A DNA stretch of 64,000 nucleotides, taken from Peptoniphilus rachelemmaiella (GTDB lineage Bacteria > Bacillota > Clostridia > Tissierellales > Peptoniphilaceae). Below, piece by piece: positions 6,081-14,335 of the stretch. Position 1 is the first letter of the stretch. Each line of letters starts with the position of its first letter. The stretch is from contig NZ_CALPBW010000007.1 of NCBI RefSeq assembly GCF_943169845.1, positions 38,428 to 102,427 of the forward strand. The letters run 5' to 3'. The notes beneath the pieces were generated by a model that ran no database searches, was not told where the DNA came from, and was given only the letters and a program-made list of their open reading frames with translations. Made by a program: the position numbers and the translations under genes.

Positions 6081-8549
6081 CTAGTCAAATCCTCTTATCA
6101 AATCAATGGGATCGATCTTTAAAATATTTTGTAAAGTTGTCTTGTAAATTAAAATATTTATACCATAAATCAAAATCCCAAAAGCAAAGAAATATTTATA
6201 TTCAAAATAAGACAACAAAATTTTCATATCCAATGTTGGAGATATTTTTGCAATTACAAATAAAGCAGCAAAACTTACTATTAAAACTATTGCCAGTGAT
6301 TTAATTTCTTCTAATATAAAATCTCTTGTATATTTGTTTTTCAGTTCTTCCTCATCTATTCCACAAGACACTAAAGATCCAATTTCTTTTTTCCTTGCCA
6401 TTAAACTTAAATTAATAGAAGAATATCCATTAGTTATATTTAAAATAAAAATTATGCTTGCAATAAAAATTATCATAAGTCCAAAAGTTTTTACGTCTTT
6501 CATGCGATTTGCTTCTACATCTTTGCTTGTAGTTAAATTATAAGTTTCATTGTAGGCAATGGAAGAATCTAATCTCTCTTTAACTTCATTCTTTATATCG
6601 TCTAACTTATTTTCATCAACTTTCATTGAGAGTTCGTAGGTGTTTCTTCTCAAGTCATTGTTGTTTTTTAAATAAAATTTATTCCATTCTTCTAAAAGTT
6701 TAAAGTATGTGTCAAAGTCAACATATAAATTCACATAAAAAGGTAGTCTTCTTTGCCTAAAGTCCTTTGTGTTATCAATTAACCTATCTACTTTGATTGA
6801 ATAATTGTAATTTTTCTCTTCTGTTATAGAGTAATTTAAAATACCCATATTTTTAAAATATTTTGTTGTTTCTGATCCATCAATTGGTGCATTTGGATTT
6901 ACTTGGACCTTATTTAATAGCAAAACTTCTCCCTTTTTACCTCCTATTTTTTCAAAAGTTTGATCATCTAAAGCAGTTATAAATCCATCGAGATAAAAAT
7001 CTTCGCCATTATCATAATATTTACGCATTTTTCCATCTAAATCAAGAGACCTAAACTCATCTGAATAATTTTGCTCCTTACTAAGAGAAATATATTTTTC
7101 AGTTGAAAGAAAGGCTCTGTCATTTTCTGTAGTCTTCATTATATCCTTTAAGACATTTGGAACTTCAGCTTCATTTGAATGAATTGATATATTAATATTC
7201 GTATTGTAAGTGTAAGTATTTTTCACCCTATTGTACTTTGCCATAGAGAAAACTATCAAAAAAATTGATACAATTATCATTCCAATTGCAGAAATATATC
7301 TCTGAGAGGAAATAGTTTTTAAATTATTTATCTTTAATTCCTTCCAAATATTTTTATTCTTCTTTAGTTTTATATTTTTGTCATTAAAATTGCCCTTTAT
7401 ACCATCAATTATATTTACCTTTGCGATTTTTTTAGCTGGAGCAAGTATTGCTATTAAAATTATAAAAAAGCAAATTAACAAAACTACAAGTGAAAGCCTT
7501 GGCGAAAATTCTATATACTTGTACTTTTCCTCTTCCTCTACAATCCTTTGAATACCAAGATTGAGGAGGTTGATTCCTCCATATCCGAAAACATGTCCCA
7601 TAACTATTGGTAGAAGCGAAATTTTTAATCCATCTTTTAAAAGCAATTTATAAATTTGGTAATCTGTTGAACCAATGGACTTGTACATTGAAATTTCTCT
7701 TATCTTTCTTAGACCCCAAACTGTAAAAATATTTTTTACAAAAAATATAAAAATAAGTATTGTAGCAAATATTAAAATAGAGTCTACAATCACCTGCCTA
7801 TTTTGTTGTAAAAGACTTCCATCAACATTATAGTAATCTTTCATTATTTCGCTAAATTCTAGTTCTACTTTATCTTTATTCAAGGCAGATGCAATTTCTT
7901 TTTCTAAATTATCTTTATTACTATAGGCTTTTCTAAAATTATCAAATCTTACAAAGCTATTAGTCTTTGCATCCTTTCCAATGACAGTAGAAGCATAAAA
8001 AATCTTCATATTCTCATTGTAAAGATTTCTTGTGATACCACTTATTACATATTCTTTGCTATTTTTTCTTGCAAATTCTTCATCCTTAGTAACACTTGAA
8101 ACTGGCTTTATAATTTTTCCATCAACTAATCTATTCCCAAATTCTACTTTTACCTTATCGCCAATTTTTAAATTTTCTTTTTCTGCAAGACTTTTAGGTA
8201 TGGTAATTTCGTTATCTTTTGTAGCAAAACTTCCCTCTTTTAACATATTATCTTCTAACATCTTGGTAAAAGCTTGGTCTGTATAATTTATCACTAAGAC
8301 ATTTTGAGATAGCTTGGCAGAATCATTTTCTACTGCAACTTCTCCCACTTCTTTAATGTTTTTTATTTCTTTTAATTTACTTGAGTCACCAGAAACTGTA
8401 TCAGGCATAATTTTAGCATCATAAATTGATCTGTTCCTAAAATATTCATAATCAAACTTATTATTTACATATCCAAAGTAAACACTAAATGTAAAGAAAA
8501 TTGCAGTTATAAAAAGTGAAAGTGAGATTGAGAGATTCTTCTTATTCAT
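6081..8549 (-). CDS. FtsX-type ABC transporter permease, two FtsX domains
   Basis: 822 residues from MNKKNLSISL. One N-terminal membrane segment (about 8-28) is followed by a large extracytoplasmic domain to about 250. A first FtsX set lies at about 255-390, with a further segment near 425. A second outer domain of about 230 residues follows, then a last FtsX set ending YGINILIYKTTL. Such permeases pair with LolD/MacB-like ATPases and often serve antimicrobial peptide sensing or export (BceAB, MacB types); the substrate here is not known. I chose the ATG at 8549 over 8558 because GATGAGG is correctly spaced before it. It overlaps the ATPase gene by 8 bases. Strongly AT-rich codons. Confidence 0.85.
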   Translation of the reverse strand: MNKKNLSISLSLFITAIFFTFSVYFGYVNNKFDYEYFRNRSIYDAKIMPDTVSGDSSKLKEIKNIKEVGEVAVENDSAKLSQNVLVINYTDQAFTKMLEDNMLKEGSFATKDNEITIPKSLAEKENLKIGDKVKVEFGNRLVDGKIIKPVSSVTKDEEFARKNSKEYVISGITRNLYNENMKIFYASTVIGKDAKTNSFVRFDNFRKAYSNKDNLEKEIASALNKDKVELEFSEIMKDYYNVDGSLLQQNRQVIVDSILIFATILIFIFFVKNIFTVWGLRKIREISMYKSIGSTDYQIYKLLLKDGLKISLLPIVMGHVFGYGGINLLNLGIQRIVEEEEKYKYIEFSPRLSLVVLLICFFIILIAILAPAKKIAKVNIIDGIKGNFNDKNIKLKKNKNIWKELKINNLKTISSQRYISAIGMIIVSIFLIVFSMAKYNRVKNTYTYNTNINISIHSNEAEVPNVLKDIMKTTENDRAFLSTEKYISLSKEQNYSDEFRSLDLDGKMRKYYDNGEDFYLDGFITALDDQTFEKIGGKKGEVLLLNKVQVNPNAPIDGSETTKYFKNMGILNYSITEEKNYNYSIKVDRLIDNTKDFRQRRLPFYVNLYVDFDTYFKLLEEWNKFYLKNNNDLRRNTYELSMKVDENKLDDIKNEVKERLDSSIAYNETYNLTTSKDVEANRMKDVKTFGLMIIFIASIIFILNITNGYSSINLSLMARKKEIGSLVSCGIDEEELKNKYTRDFILEEIKSLAIVLIVSFAALFVIAKISPTLDMKILLSYFEYKYFFAFGILIYGINILIYKTTLQNILKIDPIDLIRGFD

Positions 8550-9222
8550 TATCCTCATCTCCCACTATTTTCCCATCGACAATTGTTATTACCCTTTCTG
8601 CCTCTAGGGCTATAGACTCATCATGGGTGATTACTATAATTGTCTGTTTTAAAGTCCTGTTAAAATATTTTAAAATTTCAATTATTTCTCTCGAATTTTC
8701 TCTGTCTAGGTTTCCCGTTGGTTCATCGGCGAGTACAAGAGACGGAGAATAGATAAGACTCCTTGCTATGGCAACCCTTTGTTGCTGGCCTCCTGATAGT
8801 TCACTTGGAAAAGAGTTAAGTTTACTTTCTATACCCAATTTTTTAACTATATCTGAAAATTCATCTTGATTTGTTTTTCTTTTATCTAGTTTTAGTGGAA
8901 GTTCTATATTATGACGAACTGTTAAATTTGGAATCAAATTATAAAACTGGTAAATTAGTCCAACTTTTCTTCTTCTAAAGTAGGCTAATTCCTTGGAAGA
9001 ATACTTTGATATGTCGTTACCATCTATATAAATCTTGCCATCATCTGGACTATCCACTCCTCCTATGATATGTAAAAGTGTTGATTTGCCAGACCCACTT
9101 GGTCCAACAATGGCCACAAATTCGCCTCTTCCAATTTCAAGGTTGACACCATCTAAAGCAATAACTTTGGAGTTTCCTACTCCATATTCTTTTCTTAAAT
9201 TTTCTACTTTTAATATTTCCAT
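8542..9222 (-). CDS. ABC transporter ATP-binding protein (LolD/MacB/BceA type)
   Basis: 226 residues with all nucleotide-binding motifs: Walker A GPSGSGKST (about 40-48), Q-loop near YQFYNL, signature LSGGQQQR (about 142-149), Walker B LVLADEP and the H-loop in VITHDES. It powers the permease at 6081, whose gene overlaps its end. It follows the kinase gene by about 47 bases. Gene order regulator-kinase-ATPase-permease is the arrangement of peptide-sensing modules such as BceRS-BceAB. AT-rich like the rest of the island. Confidence 0.93.
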   Translation of the reverse strand: MEILKVENLRKEYGVGNSKVIALDGVNLEIGRGEFVAIVGPSGSGKSTLLHIIGGVDSPDDGKIYIDGNDISKYSSKELAYFRRRKVGLIYQFYNLIPNLTVRHNIELPLKLDKRKTNQDEFSDIVKKLGIESKLNSFPSELSGGQQQRVAIARSLIYSPSLVLADEPTGNLDRENSREIIEILKYFNRTLKQTIIVITHDESIALEAERVITIVDGKIVGDEDNE

Positions 9223-9269
9223 ACTTGCCTCCTTTTTATCAAAGAAAGCTTATTAAAGTAAAGTGATTT

Positions 9270-10133
9270 TTAGGTGACATTGTAAAATTTTATTTCAAAT
9301 CTTGCTCCACTTCCAGTATTTGAAACAGAAATTTCCCCGTTGTTTTTTTCGACAATTGTCTTTGCCATGGCAAGGCCTATTCCAAAGCCATTTGAGTCGG
9401 GAGTTTTATAAAAGCGTTTAAAGATTTTTTTCATATTCTCTTTTTCTACCCCTCCGCCATTGTCTTCAATGATTAAGCTCGTATAGAGTGGATTTTTATA
9501 AGATGAAATTATGATTTCATCACAAGTCGGTCTACTATCAGCATTTTTCATAATATTGATCAGAGCTTCTGCCAGCCAATAAAAATCTCCACAAATACTA
9601 TTTTCCTTTAAACTTTTCTCTATTTCTACATTGGTAAATCTATTTAAGTCCAAACTGTCCATAGCATAATCCACTAATTCATCTAAACGAATTTCTTCTT
9701 TTTTCATAAGATCTTTGTTGGCATCAAGGCTAGATAGTTTGAGTAAAATATCTGATAGAGAGTTTAATCTAAGGGTTTGTCTTTTTAAAATCTCTATGTC
9801 ATCATTGTCCGGAAAGTTCATCTCCAAATTTTCTATGGAAAAAAGCATAGATGTAATGGGAGTTTTGATTTGATGGGCGATATCTTCTAGGTATTCGATT
9901 TGCTTTTCGCTATTTTTTCTACTTGTCTCTTTGGCTTCTACTATTTCTATAAAAAGCTTATAAATTTTATCTTCCAAAATTGAAAAATCATCTTGCTTCA
10001 TAGGAATTTTGTAGTCCTGATTTTTCATATTTTCTACCAGATCTATAAGCTCATTTATTCTATTTTTCTTTCTTGATTCTAAAAAATAATAAAGAAGTCC
10101 CAGACTTATTATCCAAAATACATATATCATCAT
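9270..10133 (-). CDS. Sensor histidine kinase, island two-component system
   Basis: 287 residues. One N-terminal membrane segment (about 2-18) is followed at once by a cytoplasmic linker, so there is no real external sensor domain. The H-box is IAHQIKTPIT with the phosphorylated His near residue 88. The ATPase domain has N-box NIMKNAD, G1 EDNGGGV and G2 GFGIGLAMAK. A kinase with almost no external part next to an FtsX-type ABC pair suggests, as in BceS-type systems, that the transporter is the sensor; this is inference. The ATG directly abuts the regulator stop. Confidence 0.88.
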   Translation of the reverse strand: MMIYVFWIISLGLLYYFLESRKKNRINELIDLVENMKNQDYKIPMKQDDFSILEDKIYKLFIEIVEAKETSRKNSEKQIEYLEDIAHQIKTPITSMLFSIENLEMNFPDNDDIEILKRQTLRLNSLSDILLKLSSLDANKDLMKKEEIRLDELVDYAMDSLDLNRFTNVEIEKSLKENSICGDFYWLAEALINIMKNADSRPTCDEIIISSYKNPLYTSLIIEDNGGGVEKENMKKIFKRFYKTPDSNGFGIGLAMAKTIVEKNNGEISVSNTGSGARFEIKFYNVT

Positions 10134-10784
10134 CTAATCCATCCTATATCCAATTCCTCTAACAGTAGAAATAACTCCCCTATCAAGCTTTTCTCTGATT
10201 CTCTTAATAGTTGATGTGAGGGTATTATCATTTACAAATTTATCCCTATCTTCCCAAAACATTTCTAACAGTTGACTTCTGGTATAAACTCGGTGAGGAT
10301 TTTTAATAAATAAGACTAGGATTTCATACTCAAGTGGAGTTAGCTCTATTTGCTTACCTTTAAAATAAACTTTTGAATCATTTAAATCTATTTTTATATC
10401 CTTGTAAGTAATTATTTTGTCTTGACTTAGAGGTATTGTTCTTAAAACCGCATCAATTCTTGCCCTTAATATTGCAAGGGAAAATGGTTTAGTTAAATAG
10501 TCGTCTGCTCCTTGATCTAGAGATTCAATTATAAAATCTTCATCATTTCTTACAGTTGTTACAATAACTCTTATGTCCTTATCTTTTAATCTTTCTATCA
10601 AATGTTGACCGTCTTTATCTGGTAGATTTATATCAAGTAGTGCCACATCCATGTCTACATTCATCTTATAGGTCGCCTCATAAAAAGATGATGCAACCTT
10701 TACTTCATAACCATTAGTAACTAAATACTTTTCCATTTGTAAGGCAATTTCTTTATTATCTTCTATAATCAAAACACTCTTCAT
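10134..10784 (-). CDS. OmpR-family response regulator, island two-component system
   Basis: 216 residues. Receiver domain: acidic pair in LIIEDN, phospho-acceptor Asp in VALLDINLPDKDG near residue 52, and Lys in LTKPFS near 102. Winged-helix domain: LTPLEYEILVLF and the TIKRIREKLD recognition helix. I chose the ATG at 10784 (MKSVLIIEDN), preceded by GAGAGGG, over the ATG 21 bases further upstream. First gene of the AT-rich operon, about 55 bases inside IS copy 2. No convincing promoter is seen in that short gap, so transcription may start within the IS end. Confidence 0.9.
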   Translation of the reverse strand: MKSVLIIEDNKEIALQMEKYLVTNGYEVKVASSFYEATYKMNVDMDVALLDINLPDKDGQHLIERLKDKDIRVIVTTVRNDEDFIIESLDQGADDYLTKPFSLAILRARIDAVLRTIPLSQDKIITYKDIKIDLNDSKVYFKGKQIELTPLEYEILVLFIKNPHRVYTRSQLLEMFWEDRDKFVNDNTLTSTIKRIREKLDRGVISTVRGIGYRMD

Positions 10785-10860
10785 TCTAACCCTCTCATGT
10801 ATCAACTTTTATATTAAAAACAGACCCTTCACGGTAGAGTGACCCCATAAAGTTGGACTT

Positions 10861-10896
10861 AATCGAGTAAGCATTTCGCTTGCTCGATTTTGTTTT
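10861..10896 (+). terminator. Hairpin terminator inside the IS3-family end, copy 2
   Basis: AATCGAGTAAGC, loop ATTTC, GCTTGCTCGATT, then TTTTGTTTT. The stem is the same as in copy 1 apart from one G-T wobble, but the loop is the reverse complement of copy 1 (GAAAT). Confidence 0.7.
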
Positions 10897-10910
10897 ACAT
10901 AACATTCGTT

Positions 10911-11499
10911 CTATGCAGATTGCATCTGTTCACGGTATTGCTTCGGACTCAATCCTCCTAACTTTTCTTTGATTCGATCGTTGTTGTAGTAGTGGATAAA
11001 ACGTTCGATGGAACGCACGAGTTCTTGTCGGCTCCGGTAGATGTGACCGTCGTAGATTTCTCTTCTCAGTACACTGAAGAAGTTTTCCATGGGTGCGTTG
11101 TGCCTTTTCTCGACATGCTTTGAAAGATGAGATGTTTTTTTAACATGGCTTGATAGGCGGTCATTTGGTAACCCCAACCGCGATCGGAGTGGAAGGTGCG
11201 GCGGTAGGGGCAGGTGTCGGTGCGCTTGATAGCTTCTTCTAAACCTTGCAGCATGGTGACGCCGTTGGGTTGATCGAAAGGATGTAGCTGATGATTTCAA
11301 GATTATACAGGTCCATGACCTGAACCAGTCGTTGAATTTTCTTTTTGCTCACCACCCCTCCCCGGTTCTTCAGCTCCAGATGGATCCTTCGATAGCCATA
11401 GTCTTTGTGTTCGCACCGAATAGCCAAAACTTCGTCTCTTAAGGCTTGATCCTTATCTGCTTCGCTCCGCTTTTTCTGCCCGTACATAAATGAGGGCAA
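10911..11499 (-). pseudogene. IS3-family transposase OrfB, inactivated
   Basis: Pieces in order: HTH_21-like EHKDYGYRRIHLELKNRG and KKKIQRLVQVM; a jump directly into DLYNLEIISY; FHSDRGWGYQM, which has the second catalytic Asp; then NAPMENFFSVLRREIYDG and the C-terminal end. About 75 codons usually found between the helix region and DLYN, including the first catalytic Asp region, are missing. A 10-base deletion at about 11101 removes the NCYD codons kept in copy 1 and shifts the frame. A further frame break lies near 11254. Not functional. Confidence 0.88.
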
Positions 11500-11508
11500 G
11501 AATCTTTC

Positions 11509-12088
11509 TTAGTTGGAATTGTTCTCGGAGTTTGGCGACGATCCTCGCCTTTTTTTCATTGCTTCTTCCCTCTCCAAACTCCTTAACTGTTCCCAGAACT
11601 TCTTTTGAATGGTGGGTTTCCGGTTTTCCACTTCTAATTTTTTGATGCGGTTTTTCAATGCCTCCCGTGTGGATACATCAAGAGGCGCCTCCTTTGTTAG
11701 AGACTTCGATGCTTGATTGCGGTCATCTTTCTTCGTCACAGGTCTCCCTCGCTTGTGTGGTCGCAGACCCTCAATGCCCTTCTCTCGGTACTGTTTTCGC
11801 CAGTTCACAATCATGGATGGATTCAGCCGAGTTCAAGGGCAAGTTGGCTATAGCTGCATTCGCTCGTTTCGTAACGTGTGATGGCTTCTAACTTAAACTC
11901 TACACTGTACTCACGATTATTTCTAGAGCGTATTAACCCTTCATCGCCAAAATGTCTGTAATTATTCACCCATAGTCTAAGAACAGATTTTCAATTTGGT
12001 ATTTCATTGCCAAGTCACGGTAACTTGACTTCCCGGACAAGTATTCCTCGACAATTTCCTTCTTCAATTCATAACTGTATTTTGTCAT
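11509..12088 (-). pseudogene. IS3-family OrfA helix-turn-helix protein, inactivated
   Basis: Reading from the ATG at 12088 gives MTKYSYELKKEIVEEYLSG and YRDLAMKY, a typical HTH_29-type start. The C-terminal half is at 11509-11814, with WRKQYREKGIEGLRPHKRGRP and the KNRIKKLEVEN coiled coil. The two parts are not in one frame, so frameshifts lie around 11820-11990. In a working IS150-type element a programmed -1 shift would join OrfA to OrfB; that cannot be judged here because both frames are damaged. Confidence 0.8.
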
Positions 12089-12155
12089 TAAAAGACCCCC
12101 AAAGGTTGGATTTCTTGGTCCAACTTTTGGGGGTCAGTTCACGAAGGACCTTTTT

Positions 12156-12785
12156 TTATTCCGGTTCCACCGGCGCATTTAATGTTTCGTTTTCGAAAAA
12201 GTCCGTGCCGTCTTCCACATTGCCTTGGAAGGCGCCGAAGGTGGAGATGTAGTTTTCTCCGTCGATCGTGTAATGGACTTCCACCTGCAGGTATTCCAGA
12301 AAGTCTTTTTCGTATTGGCGGCCGTAGCGCTTGGTGGTGTAGCTGTAGCCCAAGTCCCCTTCGTCCTTTACTTCGTCGGTGATAATCCGCGTCTTCTGAG
12401 GATCGTCATCGTCCGATGCGTGGGCGATGATTTTAATGCTTATCTTTTTAGGCTTTACGGGCTTTTCATTTTTCTCGAATTGGAAAAAGATCCGGGGCTT
12501 TTTATTTAATTTGATACAGGGGATGTCGCCTTCGATCTTTCCGTGGATTGTATCCCGCACCTTCGCCAATTGATTTTCCGTAAAAGCAAGATAGTCTTTT
12601 TCTTTAAAGGTGCGGACAATGGGCTTGCGCTCGTCCCATGCCACGACAGCATCCATGCGCACGCCGCCCACCGTTTCATTGCGCCGAAAGTCCGGCGTCG
12701 GCGACAAGGCATAAGACAAAAAGGCCGCAAAAGCCACCCCCGCCACAAAGAGAATCCCCAAGGCGATCAAAACTTTCTTTCTCAT
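12156..12785 (-). CDS. Membrane-anchored or exported protein of unknown function
   Basis: 209 residues. The N-terminus MRKKVLIALGILFVAGVAFAAF is a signal anchor or signal peptide. No lipobox Cys is present. The remainder is a soluble, acidic outer domain with alternating beta-like stretches (PRIFFQFEKNEKPVKP, KKISIKIIAHASDDDD, VEVHYTIDGENYISTFGAF). I do not recognise the family. Strong ribosome site AAAGGAGGTGGGCT before the ATG. GC-richer codons mark the return to host sequence after the IS. Its own terminator half (AGGTCCTTCG) abuts the right IS end at 12137. Confidence 0.75.
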   Translation of the reverse strand: MRKKVLIALGILFVAGVAFAAFLSYALSPTPDFRRNETVGGVRMDAVVAWDERKPIVRTFKEKDYLAFTENQLAKVRDTIHGKIEGDIPCIKLNKKPRIFFQFEKNEKPVKPKKISIKIIAHASDDDDPQKTRIITDEVKDEGDLGYSYTTKRYGRQYEKDFLEYLQVEVHYTIDGENYISTFGAFQGNVEDGTDFFENETLNAPVEPE

Positions 12786-12825
12786 AGCCCACCTCCTTTC
12801 CCTTTATATACCCTTTTCGCCGCAA

Positions 12826-12851
12826 TAAAAAACCGGCCCGAGGCCGGCATT
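12826..12851 (-). terminator. Terminator of mgtE
   Basis: On the minus strand CCGGCCTCGGGCCGG followed by TTTTTTATT directly after the mgtE stop. Confidence 0.85.
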
Positions 12852-14177
12852 TTACAGATTGATTAAGTGGATGGCCACTTCGAAGTAAATTAAGAGAGCG
12901 AAGGTGTCCACCAAGGTGGTGATGATGGGCCCTGCCATAACCGTCGGGTCCACGTGGACTTTGTCAGCAATCAAGGGCAGGATGCCGCCGATGATTTTCG
13001 ACAAGGTCACCGTTAAAAGCAGAGTCGCCGATACGGTAAGGCTGATGGATAGATCGTGGTCGCCTAAAATGGTCATGCGAACAAAGTTTACCGCCACCAA
13101 AATGGTGCCGGTAATGAGGCCCACCTTCAGCTCTTTGCTCATGACGGAGAAAATATTTCTGAAGTGAACTTTCCCCGTGTAAAGGGCGCGGATCACCGTG
13201 GTGGAGGACTGGGTGCCGGCATTTCCGCCGGAGTCCATGAGCATGGGAATGTAGGCGGCGAGGGCCACGCTGGATGCCAGCAAGGACTCGTAGCGCTGAA
13301 TAATAAAGCCCGTCATGGTGGCGGTAATGAGGCAGATAATGAGCCAAGTGGTGCGGTCTTTGGCGATGGCAAAACTGGAACGTTCCAAATAATCTTCGTC
13401 GGAGGTGTCCTGTACCCCGTGGATGTTGGACAAGTCCTCTTCGTACTCTTCGTGCATAATGTCGATGGCATCTTCCAAGGGAACCGTCCCGATGAGGCGC
13501 CCCTCGGAATCCGTGACGGGAATTTCCGACAAGTCGTAGCGGTAGGCGAGCTTCGCGACGATTTCCTGGTCGTCCGTAGCCAGGACGGTGCGAGGCAGAG
13601 GCCTGAGTATGTCCTCCACGGGCTGATCCATGTTGCGGAGCACATCGGCTAAAAAGACGTAGCCCAAAAGCACCAGGGAATCGTCGGTAACCCAAATTTG
13701 CTCCAGCTTGTCCCCATCCAAGGTGGATGCCATGACCCGCTGATAGATGTGCTCCATGCCGGAAGAAGCCTTGGCGGAGACAAACTCCACGGTCATAATG
13801 GCGCCGACGCTGTCTTCCGGATAGCCTAATAATTTATTGACGATGACCCGACGGTCGCCGGTGACGAATTCGTCCATAAGCCGGCGCACCATGTTGGCGG
13901 GCAGCTCCTGCAAGGTATCCACCAACTCGTCTTCGTCAAGCTCCTGAATCAGGGTTCGTATGGCATCGTCGGTGTAGCTGTCGATTAATAGACGCTTCGT
14001 CTCCCCGTCGAGCTCCGCGAAAGTATCTGCCGCCTTGTCCTTGTCCAAAAGCTTCAGCCACAAAGCCACGGACACGGGATCCATGTCCTGAAGGCGATCC
14101 GCCAAGTCCACCGGGTCCATTTGATTAATTTCTAATTTTAAGGATTTAATTGCATCCACGTCGTAATTACGCGTCAT
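12852..14177 (-). CDS. mgtE: Magnesium transporter MgtE
   Basis: Mg2+ channel/transporter of 441 residues. The cytoplasmic MgtE N domain (about 1-125, with LADRLQDMDP and LQELPANMV) is followed by two CBS domains (about 130-255, VTDSEGRLIGTV) and five membrane segments from about 280. The conserved pore stretch PMLMDSGGNAGTQSS lies near residue 325. In characterised MgtE the N and CBS domains sense cytosolic Mg2+. I chose the ATG at 14177 (MTRNYD), preceded by GGGGGATGAG, over the one at 14198, which lies inside the leader hairpin. Confidence 0.95.
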   Translation of the reverse strand: MTRNYDVDAIKSLKLEINQMDPVDLADRLQDMDPVSVALWLKLLDKDKAADTFAELDGETKRLLIDSYTDDAIRTLIQELDEDELVDTLQELPANMVRRLMDEFVTGDRRVIVNKLLGYPEDSVGAIMTVEFVSAKASSGMEHIYQRVMASTLDGDKLEQIWVTDDSLVLLGYVFLADVLRNMDQPVEDILRPLPRTVLATDDQEIVAKLAYRYDLSEIPVTDSEGRLIGTVPLEDAIDIMHEEYEEDLSNIHGVQDTSDEDYLERSSFAIAKDRTTWLIICLITATMTGFIIQRYESLLASSVALAAYIPMLMDSGGNAGTQSSTTVIRALYTGKVHFRNIFSVMSKELKVGLITGTILVAVNFVRMTILGDHDLSISLTVSATLLLTVTLSKIIGGILPLIADKVHVDPTVMAGPIITTLVDTFALLIYFEVAIHLINL

Positions 14178-14195
14178 CTCATCCCCCTTTCTAAA

Positions 14196-14228
14196 CAAAA
14201 AGGATCGAGCGCACTCAATCCTTTTTCT
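14196..14228 (-). terminator. Terminator-like hairpin in the mgtE leader
   Basis: On the minus strand AAGGATTGAG, loop TGCG, CTCGATCCTT, then TTTGTTT: a 10-bp stem with one mismatch. It lies between the extended -10 promoter at 14250 and the mgtE ribosome site. The upstream subtilase gene already has its own terminator at 14298-14335, so this second hairpin may attenuate mgtE. Confidence 0.6.
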
Positions 14229-14249
14229 TTGTTTCTAATGAATAGCCAG

Positions 14250-14258
14250 ATTATATCA
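14250..14258 (-). promoter_or_regulatory. Predicted extended -10 promoter of mgtE
   Basis: TGATATAAT on the minus strand is a perfect extended -10 element. No good -35 is seen. It predicts a leader of about 65 bases. Confidence 0.55.
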
Positions 14259-14297
14259 TAGGCCATGGAAAGAAGATAGTTTTCGCATATTTGCACA

Positions 14298-14335
14298 AAA
14301 AAGACAGACCGGTCTTTCCGATCTGCCTTTTGATT
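14298..14335 (-). terminator. Terminator of the subtilase gene
   Basis: On the minus strand GGCAGATCGG, loop AAAGA, CCGGTCTGTC and then TTTTTTG, just after the stop codon; two G-T wobbles in a 10-bp stem. Confidence 0.8.

Larger units (their letters stand above)
10840..12136 (-). mobile_element. IS3-family (IS150-type) element copy 2, full length but decayed
   Basis: 1297 bases bounded by imperfect terminal inverted repeats: TGACCCCATAAAGTTGGACT at the left and TGACCCCCAAAAGTTGGACC read inward from the right, matching at 17 of 20 bases. It holds OrfA and OrfB remnants on the minus strand. No 3-4 base target duplication is visible next to the ends. The flanking bases on both sides can pair as halves of a terminator stem. 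Confidence 0.9.

Noticed and set aside
10840..12136. Recent insertion with a target-site duplication
   Set aside because: The bases beside the two ends do not match, so no duplication can be claimed.
14177..14258. M-box magnesium riboswitch before mgtE
   Set aside because: The leader is only about 65 bases and lacks the M-box core; the class is about 160 bases long.
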